Shown here: positions 54,931 to 63,825 of the stretch, piece by piece
Layout: each line of letters starts with the position of its first letter
Position numbering within the stretch: the first letter of the stretch is position 1
DNA from: Pilimelia anulata
GTDB lineage: Bacteria; Actinomycetota; Actinomycetes; Mycobacteriales; Micromonosporaceae
Direction: 5' to 3'
Length of the DNA: 64,000 bases
Assembly (NCBI RefSeq): GCF_014647895.1
Contig: NZ_BMQB01000001.1
Span: 496,001 to 560,000, forward strand
The notes under the pieces: generated by a model
Seen by the model: only the letters and a program-made list of their open reading frames with translations
Told to the model about the DNA's origin: nothing
Databases searched by the model: none
Translations under genes and position numbers: made by a program

Positions 54931-54984
54931 GGGCGCCGACCGCCGGCACCGGCCCCGCCGCGCCGGAGCGCGGCGCGGGCGTGC

Positions 54985-54990
54985 GAGCAT
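54985..54990 (+). promoter_or_regulatory. -10 element of leaderless hemE
   Basis: GAGCAT lies 7 nt before ATG 54998. This spacing, matching other leaderless genes here, favours 54998 over ATG 54989 as the start. Confidence 0.4.
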
Positions 54991-54997
54991 GGCGGCG

Positions 54998-56041
54998 ATG
55001 AGTACCAGCCGGACCGCCGCCGCGCCGTTCCTCGCCGCCTGCCGCCGGGGCACCCCGGCGCACACGCCGGTCTGGTTCATGCGCCAGGCCGGGCGGTCGC
55101 TGCCGGAGTACCGGGCGCTGCGCTCGGGCATCGCGATGCTCGACTCCTGCCGCCGCCCGGACCTGGTCACCGAGATCACCCTCCAGCCGGTCCGCCGGCA
55201 CGGGGTGGACGCGGCGATCCTGTTCAGCGACATCGTGGTGCCGGTCGCCGCGGCCGGCGTGGACCTGGACATCGTGCCCGGTACCGGGCCGGTCATCGCC
55301 GAGCCGATCCGCGCCGCGGCTGACCTGGACCGGCTGCGCCCGCTGGCCGCGGGGCAGGTCGACTTCGTCGCCGAGGCCGTCCGGCTGCTGCTCGCCGAGC
55401 TGGGGGGGACCCCGCTGATCGGCTTCGCCGGGGCGCCGTTCACGCTGGCCAGCTACCTGGTCGAGGGCGGGCCGTCGCGGCACCACGCCCGGACCAAGGC
55501 GCTGATGCACGGCGATCCCGCGCTGTGGCACGCGCTGTGCGAGCGGTTGGCGCAGATCACCGCCGAGTTCCTGCGGGTGCAGGCCGGCGCGGGCGTGGCC
55601 GCGGTGCAGTTGTTCGACTCGTGGGTCGGGGCGCTGTCGGTGGCCGAGTACCGCCGGTTCGTCCTGCCGCACTCGCGCCGGGTGCTGGGCGAGCTGGCCG
55701 CGGCCGGCATCCCGCGGATCCACTTCGGCGTCGGTACCGGGCACCTGCTGCCGGCGCTGGCCGAGGCGGGCGCGGACGTCGTCGGCGTCGACTGGCGGAC
55801 CCCGCTGGACGAGGCCGCGGCGCGACTCGGCGGGGCGCTGCCCGTCCAGGGCAACCTGGACCCGGCGGTGCTGCTCGCGCCGTGGCCGGTGGTCGAGGCG
55901 GAGGTGCGGCGGGTGCTCGCCGAGGGCGCGGCCGCGCCGGGGCACGTGTTCAACCTCGGCCACGGGGTGCTGCCGGAGACCGACCCGGACGTGCTGACCC
56001 GGGTCGTGGCGCTGGTGCACGAGGTGTCGGCGCGCGGGTGA
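54998..56041 (+). CDS. hemE: Uroporphyrinogen decarboxylase
   Basis: The 347-residue protein has the URO-D signatures [16 protein letters not shown] and [17 protein letters not shown], plus LFDSW and [12 protein letters not shown]. It decarboxylates uroporphyrinogen III to coproporphyrinogen III. ATG at 54998 is chosen on promoter spacing; ATG 54989 would add three residues. Followed by hemG after 437 bp that hold a hairpin. Confidence 0.95.
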   Translation: MSTSRTAAAPFLAACRRGTPAHTPVWFMRQAGRSLPEYRALRSGIAMLDSCRRPDLVTEITLQPVRRHGVDAAILFSDIVVPVAAAGVDLDIVPGTGPVIAEPIRAAADLDRLRPLAAGQVDFVAEAVRLLLAELGGTPLIGFAGAPFTLASYLVEGGPSRHHARTKALMHGDPALWHALCERLAQITAEFLRVQAGAGVAAVQLFDSWVGALSVAEYRRFVLPHSRRVLGELAAAGIPRIHFGVGTGHLLPALAEAGADVVGVDWRTPLDEAAARLGGALPVQGNLDPAVLLAPWPVVEAEVRRVLAEGAAAPGHVFNLGHGVLPETDPDVLTRVVALVHEVSARG

Positions 56042-56478
56042 ATGCCCGCCGACGTCCGTTCGGCCGTCGGCCGCCCGGGTGGAGTAACTGCGTGGCGTGA
56101 TGAGCCGCACGCTTTTCGTGACCAAAATCTCATGGCCCGGCCGGGCGGCCCGATAACTGTCGGCGTCCCCGGCCCGACGGCCGGGCCGGGGACACAGAAG
56201 CAAGGGACGCCGGGCCGCACCGCGGCCGCTGTCGAGGATGGATCGTTCGCCGGCGTCCCCGGGCCCCGCTCCCACCCGGGCGCCGTCGCGGCGGCGCCAC
56301 CCGATGTCGGCCGGCCCCGGACCCGTCCTGCCCACCCGGCCGGGTCCGGGGCCGTCCGGCGTGCGCGCGCCGGCCGGCCCCGCGCCCGAGCCCGCGGACG
56401 CGGGAGCCCGCCCGCCGGGCGCGGGAGCTGCCCTGCCCCGCCGGTCGGTGGGGCGGGCGGGCCTGAAAGGGTGGGGGA
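56042..56478. other. hemE-hemG intergenic region
   Basis: These 437 bp show no supported ORF. A 12-bp perfect hairpin lies at 56165-56193. A G-rich ribosome binding site precedes hemG. The spacing suggests hemG has its own promoter. Confidence 0.5.
56165..56193 (+). terminator. Hairpin downstream of hemE
   Basis: GTCCCCGGCCCG (56165-56176) and CGGGCCGGGGAC (56182-56193) form a perfect 12-bp stem with a 5-nt loop; there is no T tract. Confidence 0.55.
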
Positions 56479-57870
56479 ATGGCACGGGTGCGGGTGGCGG
56501 TTGTCGGCGGCGGGATCGCCGGCCTGGCCGCCGCGCACCGGCTGCGCGAGCTGGCCGGCGCGGCCGTCGCCGTCGACGTGTACGAGGCCGGCCCCGCCCC
56601 CGGCGGCAAGCTGCGCTCCGGCCGGCTCGCCGGCCACCCGGTCGAGTACGGCGCCGAGGCGTTCCTGGCCCGCGACCCGGTCACCGGCGACGACTCCGCG
56701 GCGGTCGCCCTCGCCCGCGCCGTCGACCCCGGTACCGCCCTGCGCCACCCCGCCACCGCCCGGGCGGCGATCGCCGCCGACGGTGCGCTGCACCCGGTCC
56801 CGGCCGGCACCCTCGTCGGCGTCCCCGGCGACCCGGCCGCCCTGCCGCCGCTGACCGCCGCGTCGGCCGAGCCGCCCGGCGACCGCCCGCTGCTCGGCCC
56901 GGCGCAGGACGTCAGCGTCGGCGCGCTCGTCCGCGCCCGGCTCGGCGCCGGCGTGCTGGACCGGCTCGTCGACCCGATGCTCGGCGGCGTCTACGCCGGC
57001 CGCGCCGACGACCTCTCGCTCGCCGTGACCATGCCCGCGCTGGCCCGCGCCTGCCGGACCGAGAGCACGCTGGCCGGCGCCGTCCGCGCGGCCGTCGCCG
57101 CCCTGCCGCGCCGGCCCGGCGCGCCGGTGTTCGCCGCGCCGGCCGGCGGCATGACCCGCCTCGTCGGGGCGCTCGCCGCCGCCGGCGGCGCCGCGCTGCA
57201 CTGCGGGCGGACCGTCCGCGCGCTCGACCGCACCGCCGCCGGCTGGCGGCTCACCATCGGCCCGACCGCCGACCCGGCGTACGCCGAGGCCGACGCGGTC
57301 GTGCTCGCCGTACCGGCCCGGCCGGCGGCCCGGTTGCTCACCGCGGCCGCCCCGCTCGCCGCCGACCTGATCGGCGCCCTCGACTACGCCAGCATCGCCC
57401 TGGTCACCCTCGCGCTGCCGGCCGGTACCCCGCTGCCGGACCTGTCCGGCCTGCTCGTCGCCGGCCCCGGCGCGGTCAAGGCGGCCACCTTCTTCGGCCG
57501 CAAGTGGGGCCACCCCGCCGACGTGCCGGTGCTGCTGCGCGCCTCCCTCGGCCGGTACGGCGAGGAGGCCGTCCTGCAGGCCGACGACCACGCCCTCGTC
57601 GCGACCGCCCGGGCCGACCTGGCCGCGCTGCTCGGCGCGCGCCTGCCCGAACCGCTCGCGGCGCACGTCCAGCGCTGGGGCGGCGCCCTGCCCCAGTACC
57701 GCCCCGGCCACCTCGACCGGGTCGCCGCCGCCCGGGCGGCGCTGCCGCCCGGCCTCGCGCTCGCCGGCGCGGCCTGCGACGGCATCGGCATCCCGGCCTG
57801 CGTCGCCTCCGGGCGGCGCGCCGCCGACGACCTCCGGCCCATCCTCGCCTCGGGAGAACTCCGTGACTGA
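56479..57870 (+). CDS. hemG: Protoporphyrinogen/coproporphyrinogen III oxidase (HemG/CgoX type)
   Basis: The 463-residue flavoprotein has the FAD dinucleotide motif [45 protein letters not shown] and the C-terminal [18 protein letters not shown]. Next to hemQ it is expected to oxidise coproporphyrinogen III to coproporphyrin III. The start has GGGTGGGGG upstream. The 3' end overlaps hemQ by 8 bp. Confidence 0.92.
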   Translation: MARVRVAVVGGGIAGLAAAHRLRELAGAAVAVDVYEAGPAPGGKLRSGRLAGHPVEYGAEAFLARDPVTGDDSAAVALARAVDPGTALRHPATARAAIAADGALHPVPAGTLVGVPGDPAALPPLTAASAEPPGDRPLLGPAQDVSVGALVRARLGAGVLDRLVDPMLGGVYAGRADDLSLAVTMPALARACRTESTLAGAVRAAVAALPRRPGAPVFAAPAGGMTRLVGALAAAGGAALHCGRTVRALDRTAAGWRLTIGPTADPAYAEADAVVLAVPARPAARLLTAAAPLAADLIGALDYASIALVTLALPAGTPLPDLSGLLVAGPGAVKAATFFGRKWGHPADVPVLLRASLGRYGEEAVLQADDHALVATARADLAALLGARLPEPLAAHVQRWGGALPQYRPGHLDRVAAARAALPPGLALAGAACDGIGIPACVASGRRAADDLRPILASGELRD

Positions 57871-58567
57871 CGCCCCCACCAACGCCGCCCGGCTCAAGGA
57901 GCTCAACGCCACCCTCCGGTACACGATGTGGTCGGTGTTCCGGGCCGGGACCCGGCTGCCGGAGCAGCGCGACAAGCTCGCCGACGAGGCGGCGGCGCTG
58001 TTCGCCGACCTGGCCGACCGGGACGTGGTGGTCCGCGGCCTGTACGACGTCGCGGGCCTGCGCGCCGACGCGGACCTCCTGGTGTGGTGGCACGCGCCGA
58101 CCGCGGACGCCCTGCAGGACGCGTACGCCGCGCTGCGCCGGACCGCCCTCGGCCGGCACCTCGCGCCGGTGTGGTCGCAGGCGGCCCTGCACCGGCCGGC
58201 GGAGTTCAACCGCAGCCACGTGCCGGCGTTCCTGGCCGGCGAGGAGGCGCGCCGGTACGTGTGCGTGTACCCGTTCGTCCGCTCCTACGAGTGGTACCTG
58301 CTGCCCGACGCCGAGCGCCGCGAGCTGCTCGCCGAGCACGGGAGGATGGCCCGCGGCTACCCGGACGTCCGGGCGAACACGGTCGCGTCGTTCGCCCTCG
58401 GCGACTACGAGTGGCTGCTGGCCTTCGAGGCCGACGAGCTGCACCGGATCGTGGACCTGATGCGGGAGCTGCGGGCGTCGGGGGCGCGCCGGCACGTCCG
58501 CGAGGAGATCCCGTTCTACACCGGCCGCAGGATGACGCTGCCGGACCTGGTCAACGGCCTGCCGTAG
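57863..58567 (+). CDS. hemQ: Coproheme decarboxylase (chlorite dismutase family)
   Basis: The 234-residue protein matches actinobacterial HemQ, which converts coproheme to haem b with peroxide. Expected residues are visible: Tyr in [14 protein letters not shown] and the probable proximal His159 in [12 protein letters not shown], followed by [20 protein letters not shown] 57863 follows GGGAGAA and overlaps hemG. The last 17 bp overlap the convergent acetyltransferase gene. Confidence 0.94.
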   Translation: MTDAPTNAARLKELNATLRYTMWSVFRAGTRLPEQRDKLADEAAALFADLADRDVVVRGLYDVAGLRADADLLVWWHAPTADALQDAYAALRRTALGRHLAPVWSQAALHRPAEFNRSHVPAFLAGEEARRYVCVYPFVRSYEWYLLPDAERRELLAEHGRMARGYPDVRANTVASFALGDYEWLLAFEADELHRIVDLMRELRASGARRHVREEIPFYTGRRMTLPDLVNGLP

Positions 58568-59102
58568 CGCCCGGCCCGCCGCCGGTACCCGGCTCGGTGG
58601 CGGTCGGCTCGGCGGCCCCCCGTTCGGTGGCCTGTCGTTCGGCGGCGGCCGGGCGGTCGGTGGCGGGGGCGTCGCGGCGCATGGGGAGGTGCGGGATGCC
58701 GTCCTCGTCGTAGCCGGGGCCGCAGGTGCGGTAGCCGAAGCCGGCGTAGAAGCGTTCGAGGTGCGCCTGGGCGGCCAGGACGCTGGGGCGGTCGCCGACG
58801 TGCTCCAGCGCGGCCCGCATCAGGCGCTGCACCACGCCGGTGCCGCGGGCGTCCGGCGCGACGACGACGCGGCCGATCCGCGGGGTGCCGTCGGGGTCGG
58901 CGAGGATGCGCAGGTAGCCGAGGATCCCGCCGCCGTCGCCCTCGGCCCACAGGTGGCGGGCGGCGGGTTCGAGGTCCCGGCCGTCGAGGTCCTGGTACGC
59001 GCAGTCCTGCTCGACGACGAAGACGGCGGCGCGCAGCCGCAGGATGCCGTACAGCGTTCGCGCGTCGAGCCGGTCGAAGGTCGCACTCCTGGTCTCCACC
59101 AT
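58551..59102 (-). CDS. ElaA-like GNAT acetyltransferase
   Basis: The 183-residue protein has the ElaA layout: [31 protein letters not shown], a GNAT site ([19 protein letters not shown]) and [22 protein letters not shown]. The last 40 residues are a low-complexity Ala/Thr/Glu/Gly tail encoded by degenerate TCGGTGGC-like repeats. The start looks leaderless (TAGCAT 7 nt upstream). Substrate unknown. Confidence 0.87.
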   Translation of the reverse strand: MVETRSATFDRLDARTLYGILRLRAAVFVVEQDCAYQDLDGRDLEPAARHLWAEGDGGGILGYLRILADPDGTPRIGRVVVAPDARGTGVVQRLMRAALEHVGDRPSVLAAQAHLERFYAGFGYRTCGPGYDEDGIPHLPMRRDAPATDRPAAAERQATERGAAEPTATEPGTGGGPGATAGR

Positions 59103-59109
59103 GCGCCCG

Positions 59110-59115
59110 ATGCTA
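59110..59115 (-). promoter_or_regulatory. -10 element of leaderless acetyltransferase gene
   Basis: TAGCAT on the minus strand is 7 nt before the ATG. Confidence 0.5.
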
Positions 59116-59234
59116 TGACCCCGCCCGGCCGGCCCGCCGCGGACCGCCCCGCCGCCGCTCCCCGCCGGAATCCGGGCATTCCCGCCGGGCGCCCCGGCCG
59201 GTGGGCTCGGACCCACGCCACCCCCGGCGCGCCC

Positions 59235-59282
59235 GACCCCGGGATTCCCGACCCCCGCGTATTCCCGGCCCCGGGTATTCAT
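59235..59282. repeat. Degenerate tandem repeat, three units
   Basis: Units at 59235-59249, 59250-59266 and 59267-59281 share a C-run, a G/C block and (G)TATTC. Confidence 0.4.
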
Positions 59283-59562
59283 GATCGCAGGGCATCAATC
59301 ACCGCCGACGGCGCATCAACCACTGCGGTCGGTCGTCGGTACGTCGCTCCACGTAGCAACGCCCTTCGTCCGCCGCCCCCGCGGCCGTTCGGGCTATCCG
59401 GCGTGCGCCCCGATCGCCGGGCTTCCGACCGGATGTCCGCACTGTCCCCCGCGGATCGTTGCGCCGGCGATATTTGCGCATCGATCGCCGCCGGGCGCTT
59501 CCCCGCACCCCGCCGCGCTCCTAGGCTGGCGGCTATTCATCGGCATCAATGGGAGGAGTCCC

Positions 59563-60585
59563 GTGTCGCCATCCACCCCGTTGCGCGTCGCCGGCATCAT
59601 CGTGCTGTCGGCCGCCGCCCTCATCGTGCACGCCCCCACCGCCGGCGCCACCCCGCCGCCCCGCATGATCGAACGCGAGGTCTTCGCCGAGGACGGCACG
59701 ATCTCGCGCGAGGTCGTCCCCGCGCAGGTCGACGCCCCGGTCACCGAGGCCACCCGCCGGGCCGCCGCGAACGCCGCCGTCCACGAGATCTGGAAGAGCG
59801 GGCCGTCGGACCAGCGGCTCGACATCGTGTTCGTCGGCGACGGGTACACGTCGAGCGAGCAGACCGCGTTCGTGGACCACGTCAAGTCCAAGTGGGACGA
59901 GATGCTCAAGGTCGAGCCGTACCCCACGTACAAGAACTCGATCAACGTGTGGGCCGTCGAGGTCGTCTCGCAGGAGTCCGGCGTGGACGAGGACCCCAAG
60001 GGCACCAAGCGCAACACCGCCCTGGACATGGGGTACTGGTGCGGCGGCACCGAGCGGGCCCTGTGCGTGAACGTGCAGAAGGCCAAGCAGTACGCCCGCC
60101 AGGCGCCCGGCTCGGACCAGGCCATCGCCATCGCCAACTCGGAGAAGTACGGCGGCGTCGGCTACGTCACCGACGACATGGCCACCTCGGCCGGCAAGAA
60201 CGCCCAGTCCGGGCAGATCGTGGTGCACGAGTTCGGCCACACGATCGCCGACATGCTGGACGAGTACTTCTACGCCGACGAGACGTACCGCGGCTCGGAG
60301 CCGAGCACCAGCAACATCTCCACCTACAACGAGTCGACGATGAAGGCCAACGGCAAGAAGTGGGCCAAGTTCCTCGGCAAGGACACCCCGGACGGCGGCA
60401 AGATCGGCGCGTTCGAGGGCGGCATGGCGAACTACTCCAAGGGCGTGTACCGCCCGTCGGACAACTCGCTGATGCGCGCGCTCGGCCGCCCGTTCAGCGT
60501 GGTCGGCCTGGACGAGATGTCCAGGGCGATCAAGAAGTACGCCCCGAACACGCCCCCCGCCAAGCACGAGTTCTGGCTCGACTGA
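59563..60585 (+). CDS. Secreted M64-family metallopeptidase
   Basis: The 340-residue protein has a signal peptide (about 1-29), a propeptide-like segment and an M64 peptidase domain (about 80-330) with DIVFVGDGYT, the zinc motif HEFGH in VVHEFGHTIADMLDEY, and cysteines in YWCGGTERALC. The family includes IgA-degrading and other extracellular peptidases. GTG 59563 follows GGGAGGAG. A hairpin follows the stop. Confidence 0.88.
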   Translation: MSPSTPLRVAGIIVLSAAALIVHAPTAGATPPPRMIEREVFAEDGTISREVVPAQVDAPVTEATRRAAANAAVHEIWKSGPSDQRLDIVFVGDGYTSSEQTAFVDHVKSKWDEMLKVEPYPTYKNSINVWAVEVVSQESGVDEDPKGTKRNTALDMGYWCGGTERALCVNVQKAKQYARQAPGSDQAIAIANSEKYGGVGYVTDDMATSAGKNAQSGQIVVHEFGHTIADMLDEYFYADETYRGSEPSTSNISTYNESTMKANGKKWAKFLGKDTPDGGKIGAFEGGMANYSKGVYRPSDNSLMRALGRPFSVVGLDEMSRAIKKYAPNTPPAKHEFWLD

Positions 60586-60610
60586 GCCCCGCCCCCGGCG
60601 GCCGCGGCAC

Positions 60611-60629
60611 CCGCCCGGCCGCCGGGCGG
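60611..60629. terminator. Hairpin between M64 peptidase and pentapeptide genes
   Basis: CCGCCCGGC (60611-60619) and GCCGGGCGG (60621-60629) are complementary; sterically a 7-bp stem with a 5-nt loop. Confidence 0.5.
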
Positions 60630-60630
60630 C

Positions 60631-61290
60631 TCACTCCTCGACGACGACGTCGAGGTCGCGCGCGGCCACCGCGGCGAGGTCCGGGAGCTGCCCGCGGTCC
60701 AGCCGGACGCCGCGCAGGCCGTCCAGGCCGGTGATCCCGGCCAGCTCGTTGCCGCGCAGGTCGGCGCCGCGCAGGTCCGTGCCGGACAGCGCCAGCCCAT
60801 CGAGCGTGCAGCCGTCCAGGACGACGCCGGGCAGCCGGCACGCCGTCAGCGCCGCCTCGGTGAGCACGCAGTCCACCAGCGCCACGCCGCCGGCCGCGGT
60901 CACCTCCAGCCAGCTCGCGTAGTCCAGCCGGCAGCCGTCGAAGACGACGTTGCGCAGCGTCGAGCGGGCCAGCCGCAGGCCGCTGAGCCGGCAGCCGCGC
61001 AGCTCGACCCGGTCCAGCGCCACGTCGGTCCAGCGGGCCGCGGACAGGTCGCACCGCTCGAACACCGTCCGGGCGACCCGGATCCTGGTCCATTCGGCCT
61101 CCCGCGCGGTGACGCCGGTGAGCCGGCTGCCGTCGATCCGGCCGCCGCCCAGCCGGTGCCCGACCCACTCGCCGCCGGTGACGGCGACCTCGTCCAGGTC
61201 TTCGTCGGGCTCGTCGTCGAACGGGTCCAGGTACTCGTCGTCGAGATCCGGCAGCACGACGGTCACGTCACGAACGATGCGGCGGTCCAT
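60631..61290 (-). CDS. Pentapeptide-repeat-like protein
   Basis: The 219-residue protein has, after an acidic N-terminus (about 15-40), a run of A(D/N)LxX-type units (FERCDLSAARWTDV, LRGCRLSGLRLARST, LDGCTLDGLALSGTDLRGADLRG) that would form a right-handed quadrilateral helix. Such proteins may mimic DNA and bind gyrase; here the role is unknown. The start ATG 61288-61290 looks leaderless. Confidence 0.85.
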   Translation of the reverse strand: MDRRIVRDVTVVLPDLDDEYLDPFDDEPDEDLDEVAVTGGEWVGHRLGGGRIDGSRLTGVTAREAEWTRIRVARTVFERCDLSAARWTDVALDRVELRGCRLSGLRLARSTLRNVVFDGCRLDYASWLEVTAAGGVALVDCVLTEAALTACRLPGVVLDGCTLDGLALSGTDLRGADLRGNELAGITGLDGLRGVRLDRGQLPDLAAVAARDLDVVVEE

Positions 61291-61297
61291 GGGGCCC

Positions 61298-61303
61298 ACG
61301 GTA
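61298..61303 (-). promoter_or_regulatory. -10 element of leaderless pentapeptide gene
   Basis: TACCGT on the minus strand is 7 nt before the ATG. Confidence 0.5.
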
Positions 61304-61453
61304 GGGGAGGGCGGCCCGGGGCCGCACGGTCGGGGGTGGTGGAACATAAGGAACATTTCGGTCCAGCCCGAATGGTGTGGCGGCGCGGCGGGCGCCCGGC
61401 CGATGCTGGAGCGGCAAGGTCAATCCACATCGATGACAACGGGGGACATCGTG

Positions 61454-61906
61454 ATGAGGACGATCGGAATCGCGCTGGGCGCCGCGGCGCTCGCCGTGGC
61501 CGCGCCGGCCGTACCGGCGGGTGCCGCACCCGCCGGCGGCGACTGCGAACTGCTGGCGGTACCGGCGGCGGGCGACGCCCGGGACCTGACGGTCACCGAG
61601 GTCTGCGGCGCCGACGCCGCGGCCGCCCGGCGTTCGACCGCGCTGGTCTACTGGTACGAGAACGCCGACTGGGACACCTCCGGCGGCACCATCTGGGGCC
61701 GCGGCGGGACGTGCGACGCCGAGGGCTACCACGTGACGCTGGACTCGCACGCGTCGAACAACATCAGCTCGTGGCAGGTGGCGGGCTGGTGCCACAGGGT
61801 CGTCGCGTACAACGACGGCGGCGTCGCCGCGACCTTCCACGGCAACGTCAACTACCCGGGTCCGGCGCACAACGACAACATCGACCAGATGCGGATCACC
61901 AGCTAG
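61454..61906 (+). CDS. Secreted paralogue A, possible beta/gamma-crystallin-like fold
   Basis: The 150-residue protein has a signal peptide (about 1-24) and a mature part with four cysteines: CELLAVPAAG, EVCGADAA, GGTCDAEG and GWCHRV. The second half has NNISSW, then VVAYNDGG, then HNDNIDQMRI, spaced like the two halves of a Greek-key domain. I know no named family for it. ATG 61454 follows ACGGGGGA. A hairpin at 61946-61986 ends the unit. Confidence 0.78.
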   Translation: MRTIGIALGAAALAVAAPAVPAGAAPAGGDCELLAVPAAGDARDLTVTEVCGADAAAARRSTALVYWYENADWDTSGGTIWGRGGTCDAEGYHVTLDSHASNNISSWQVAGWCHRVVAYNDGGVAATFHGNVNYPGPAHNDNIDQMRITS

Positions 61907-61945
61907 CCGATCCGCACGCCGCGACGGCGGCGGCCGGACACCGAC

Positions 61946-61986
61946 GCGATCGGGCCGACCCGGGACATCCGGGCCGGCCCGATCGC
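61946..61986 (+). terminator. Hairpin after paralogue A
   Basis: GCGATCGGGCC (61946-61956) and GGCCCGATCGC (61976-61986) form a perfect 11-bp stem. Confidence 0.6.
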
Positions 61987-62129
61987 CGTCTGTCGGTTCG
62001 GCTTAGGTAAGGACTCAAGTGTGATCTGGGACCTTTCGGGGCTGTCCGAACGATGTGGAACCGCGCCGGCCGGTCCGGCGATGCTGGTACGGCAAGAACG
62101 ATCCACACCGATGAGAAACGGGGAACATC

Positions 62130-62591
62130 GTGAAGAGGATGATCGGAATCGCGTTGGGCGTCGCGGCACTGGCCGTGGCGGTGCCGGCCGTACCGGCGAG
62201 CGCCGCACCTGCCGGCGGCGCCGCTGATTGTGAGCTGCTGGCGGTACCGGCCGCGGGCAACGCCCGCGACTTGACCGTCACCGAGGTCTGCGGCGCGGCG
62301 GCGGTGGCCGCTCGGCGGGAGACCGTGCTCGTCCAGTGGTACCGCAACGCCGACTTCGACACCGTCGGCGGCCCGATCCGGGGCGCGGGCGGAACCTGTG
62401 ACGCCGAGGGTTACCACGTGACGCTGAACTGGGACGCCGCGCACAACATCAGCTCGTGGACGCCGGTCGGCAACTGCCGCAAGGTTGTCGCGTACAACCC
62501 CGACAACGTTGCCAAGACCTTCTACGGGAACGTCAACTACCCGGGCGACGCGCACAACGACAACATCAAGCGGATGCGGATCACCAGCTAG
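62130..62591 (+). CDS. Secreted paralogue B
   Basis: The 153-residue protein is a close relative of A and C. It keeps the signal peptide, four cysteines, HNISSW, VVAYNPDNVAKTFYGN and HNDNIKRMRI. GTG 62130 follows GGGGAA. It has its own upstream copy of the promoter region of A, so it is probably expressed separately. Confidence 0.8.
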   Translation: MKRMIGIALGVAALAVAVPAVPASAAPAGGAADCELLAVPAAGNARDLTVTEVCGAAAVAARRETVLVQWYRNADFDTVGGPIRGAGGTCDAEGYHVTLNWDAAHNISSWTPVGNCRKVVAYNPDNVAKTFYGNVNYPGDAHNDNIKRMRITS

Positions 62592-62613
62592 CCGCGATCT
62601 GCACGCCGTGATG

Positions 62614-62651
62614 ACGGGGCCGAACACCGGGGTACCGGCGTCCGGCCCCGT
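62614..62651 (+). terminator. Hairpin after paralogue B
   Basis: ACGGGGCCG (62614-62622) and CGGCCCCGT (62643-62651) form a 9-bp stem. Confidence 0.5.
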
Positions 62652-62702
62652 TCACTCCGCGGGAACGAGCACGACCCATACCGATGAGAAACGGGGAACA
62701 TC

Positions 62703-63152
62703 GTGATGAGGATGATCGGAATCGCGCTGGGCGTCGCGGCACTCGCCGTGGCCGCGCCGGCCGTACCGGCGAGCGCCGCACCTGCCGGCGGCGACTGTGA
62801 GCTGCTGGCGGTGCCGGCCGCGGGCAACGCCCGTCACCTGGCCGTCACCGAGGTCTGCGGCACCGACGCCGCGGCCGCCCGGCGCGCCGCCGCGCTGATC
62901 GAGTTGTACTACAACCCCTACTGGGCGGGCCCGCGCACCACCATCTGGGGCGATACGTGCACCGTCGAGGGCTTCAACGTGGCGCCTGGCGACGAGCTGT
63001 CGCGCAACATCAGCTCGTGGCGGCCGCTCGGTGAGTGCCGCAAGGTGGTCGCGTACAACCGCGAGGGTGTCGCCAAGACCTTCTACGGTCCGGTCGGTGA
63101 CCCGGGCGAGTCGCACAACGACAACATCGCCCGGATGCGGATCAGCGCCTGA
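62703..63152 (+). CDS. Secreted paralogue C
   Basis: The 149-residue protein (GTG 62703; ATG 62706 is the alternative) keeps the signal peptide and cysteines but has diverged in the middle (LIELYYNPYWAGPRT, GFNVAPGDELSRNISSW). It ends HNDNIARMRISA. It has the same ribosome-binding leader as B but only 111 bp of intergenic DNA. Confidence 0.78.
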   Translation: MMRMIGIALGVAALAVAAPAVPASAAPAGGDCELLAVPAAGNARHLAVTEVCGTDAAAARRAAALIELYYNPYWAGPRTTIWGDTCTVEGFNVAPGDELSRNISSWRPLGECRKVVAYNREGVAKTFYGPVGDPGESHNDNIARMRISA

Positions 63153-63174
63153 CCGCGACCCGCGCGCCATGATG

Positions 63175-63212
63175 GCGGGGCCGAACGCCGGGGAACCGGG
63201 GTTCGGCCCCGC
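63175..63212. terminator. Bidirectional hairpin between paralogue C and msrB
   Basis: GCGGGGCCGAAC (63175-63186) and GTTCGGCCCCGC (63201-63212) form a perfect 12-bp stem ending 1 nt before the msrB stop. Confidence 0.7.
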
Positions 63213-63213
63213 T

Positions 63214-63642
63214 TCACTCCGCCGGGGAAAACGTCAGGCAAATGCTGTTGATGCAGTACCGCGCATTCTCCGGCGTGAACCCCTCGCCGTAGAAGACGTG
63301 CCCGAGGTGGGAGTCGCAGCGGGCGCAGCGGACCTCGGTGCGCACCATTCCGTGCGACCGGTCCTCCAGCAGCCGGACCCGGTCCGGCTCGGCCGCGGCG
63401 AAGCTCGGCCAGCCGCAGCCGGAGTCGAACTTCGTCCCGCTGGTGAACAGCTCCTGTCCGCAGCCCCGGCAGTGGTACGCCCCGATCACCTTGTGCTCGA
63501 CGAACTCGCCGGTGAACGGCCGCTCGGTGCCGCCCCCGCGCAGGACCCGGAACTCCTCCGGGTCGAGCCGGACCCGCCACTGCTCCTCGTCGGCCGGCAG
63601 CGCCCCGCCGCCGTCGATCCCGAATTCCGCTGGTGTGCTCAT
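63214..63642 (-). CDS. msrB: Peptide-methionine (R)-S-oxide reductase
   Basis: The 142-residue protein is full length for MsrB, which reduces methionine-R-sulfoxide. Zinc cysteines are in CRGCG (58, 61) and CARC (106, 109); the substrate loop is SGCGWPSF; catalytic Cys130 is in RYCINSICL, with an extra Cys135. ATG at 63640-63642 appears leaderless (TACCGT upstream). It is the Rv2674 position. Confidence 0.94.
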   Translation of the reverse strand: MSTPAEFGIDGGGALPADEEQWRVRLDPEEFRVLRGGGTERPFTGEFVEHKVIGAYHCRGCGQELFTSGTKFDSGCGWPSFAAAEPDRVRLLEDRSHGMVRTEVRCARCDSHLGHVFYGEGFTPENARYCINSICLTFSPAE

Positions 63643-63648
63643 CACCCC

Positions 63649-63654
63649 ACGGTA
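63649..63654 (-). promoter_or_regulatory. -10 element of leaderless msrB
   Basis: TACCGT on the minus strand is 6 nt before the ATG. Confidence 0.5.
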
Positions 63655-63825
63655 GGCGCCCCGATCGTGAATCACCCGCGAGGGTCAATGTCCGAATGAT
63701 GAGGAATGTCGTTGCGCACCAATGAAGCCGTCGTGGAGCGATGTCCGTTCCGCCGGTTTATCGTCGGTGTCCGGCATCGGCGCCCACGCATCCGCCTGTT
63801 CCAGAATGAAATGACGGGAATGCTC

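Larger units (their letters stand above)
59103..59562. other. Intergenic region with degenerate tandem repeat
   Basis: These 460 bp have no supported ORF. They hold the leaderless promoter of the acetyltransferase (59110-59115), three degenerate 15-17 bp tandem units at 59235-59282 built on CCCCGGGTATTCCCG, a possible M64 -10 element TAGGCT (59522-59527) and its ribosome binding site. Confidence 0.5.
61353..63152 (+). repeat. Tandem triplication of a small secreted-protein gene
   Basis: Three homologous genes (61454, 62130, 62703) lie head to tail. Copies one and two also share about 100 bp of upstream DNA (61353-61453 and 62031-62129); copies two and three share an almost identical 25-bp leader around the ribosome binding site (62108-62133 and 62680-62706). 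Confidence 0.85.

Noticed and set aside
56042..56478. Open frame in the hemE-hemG gap
   Set aside because: Translation is Pro/Gly/Arg-rich with no motif or ribosome binding site, and it runs into hemG in another frame.
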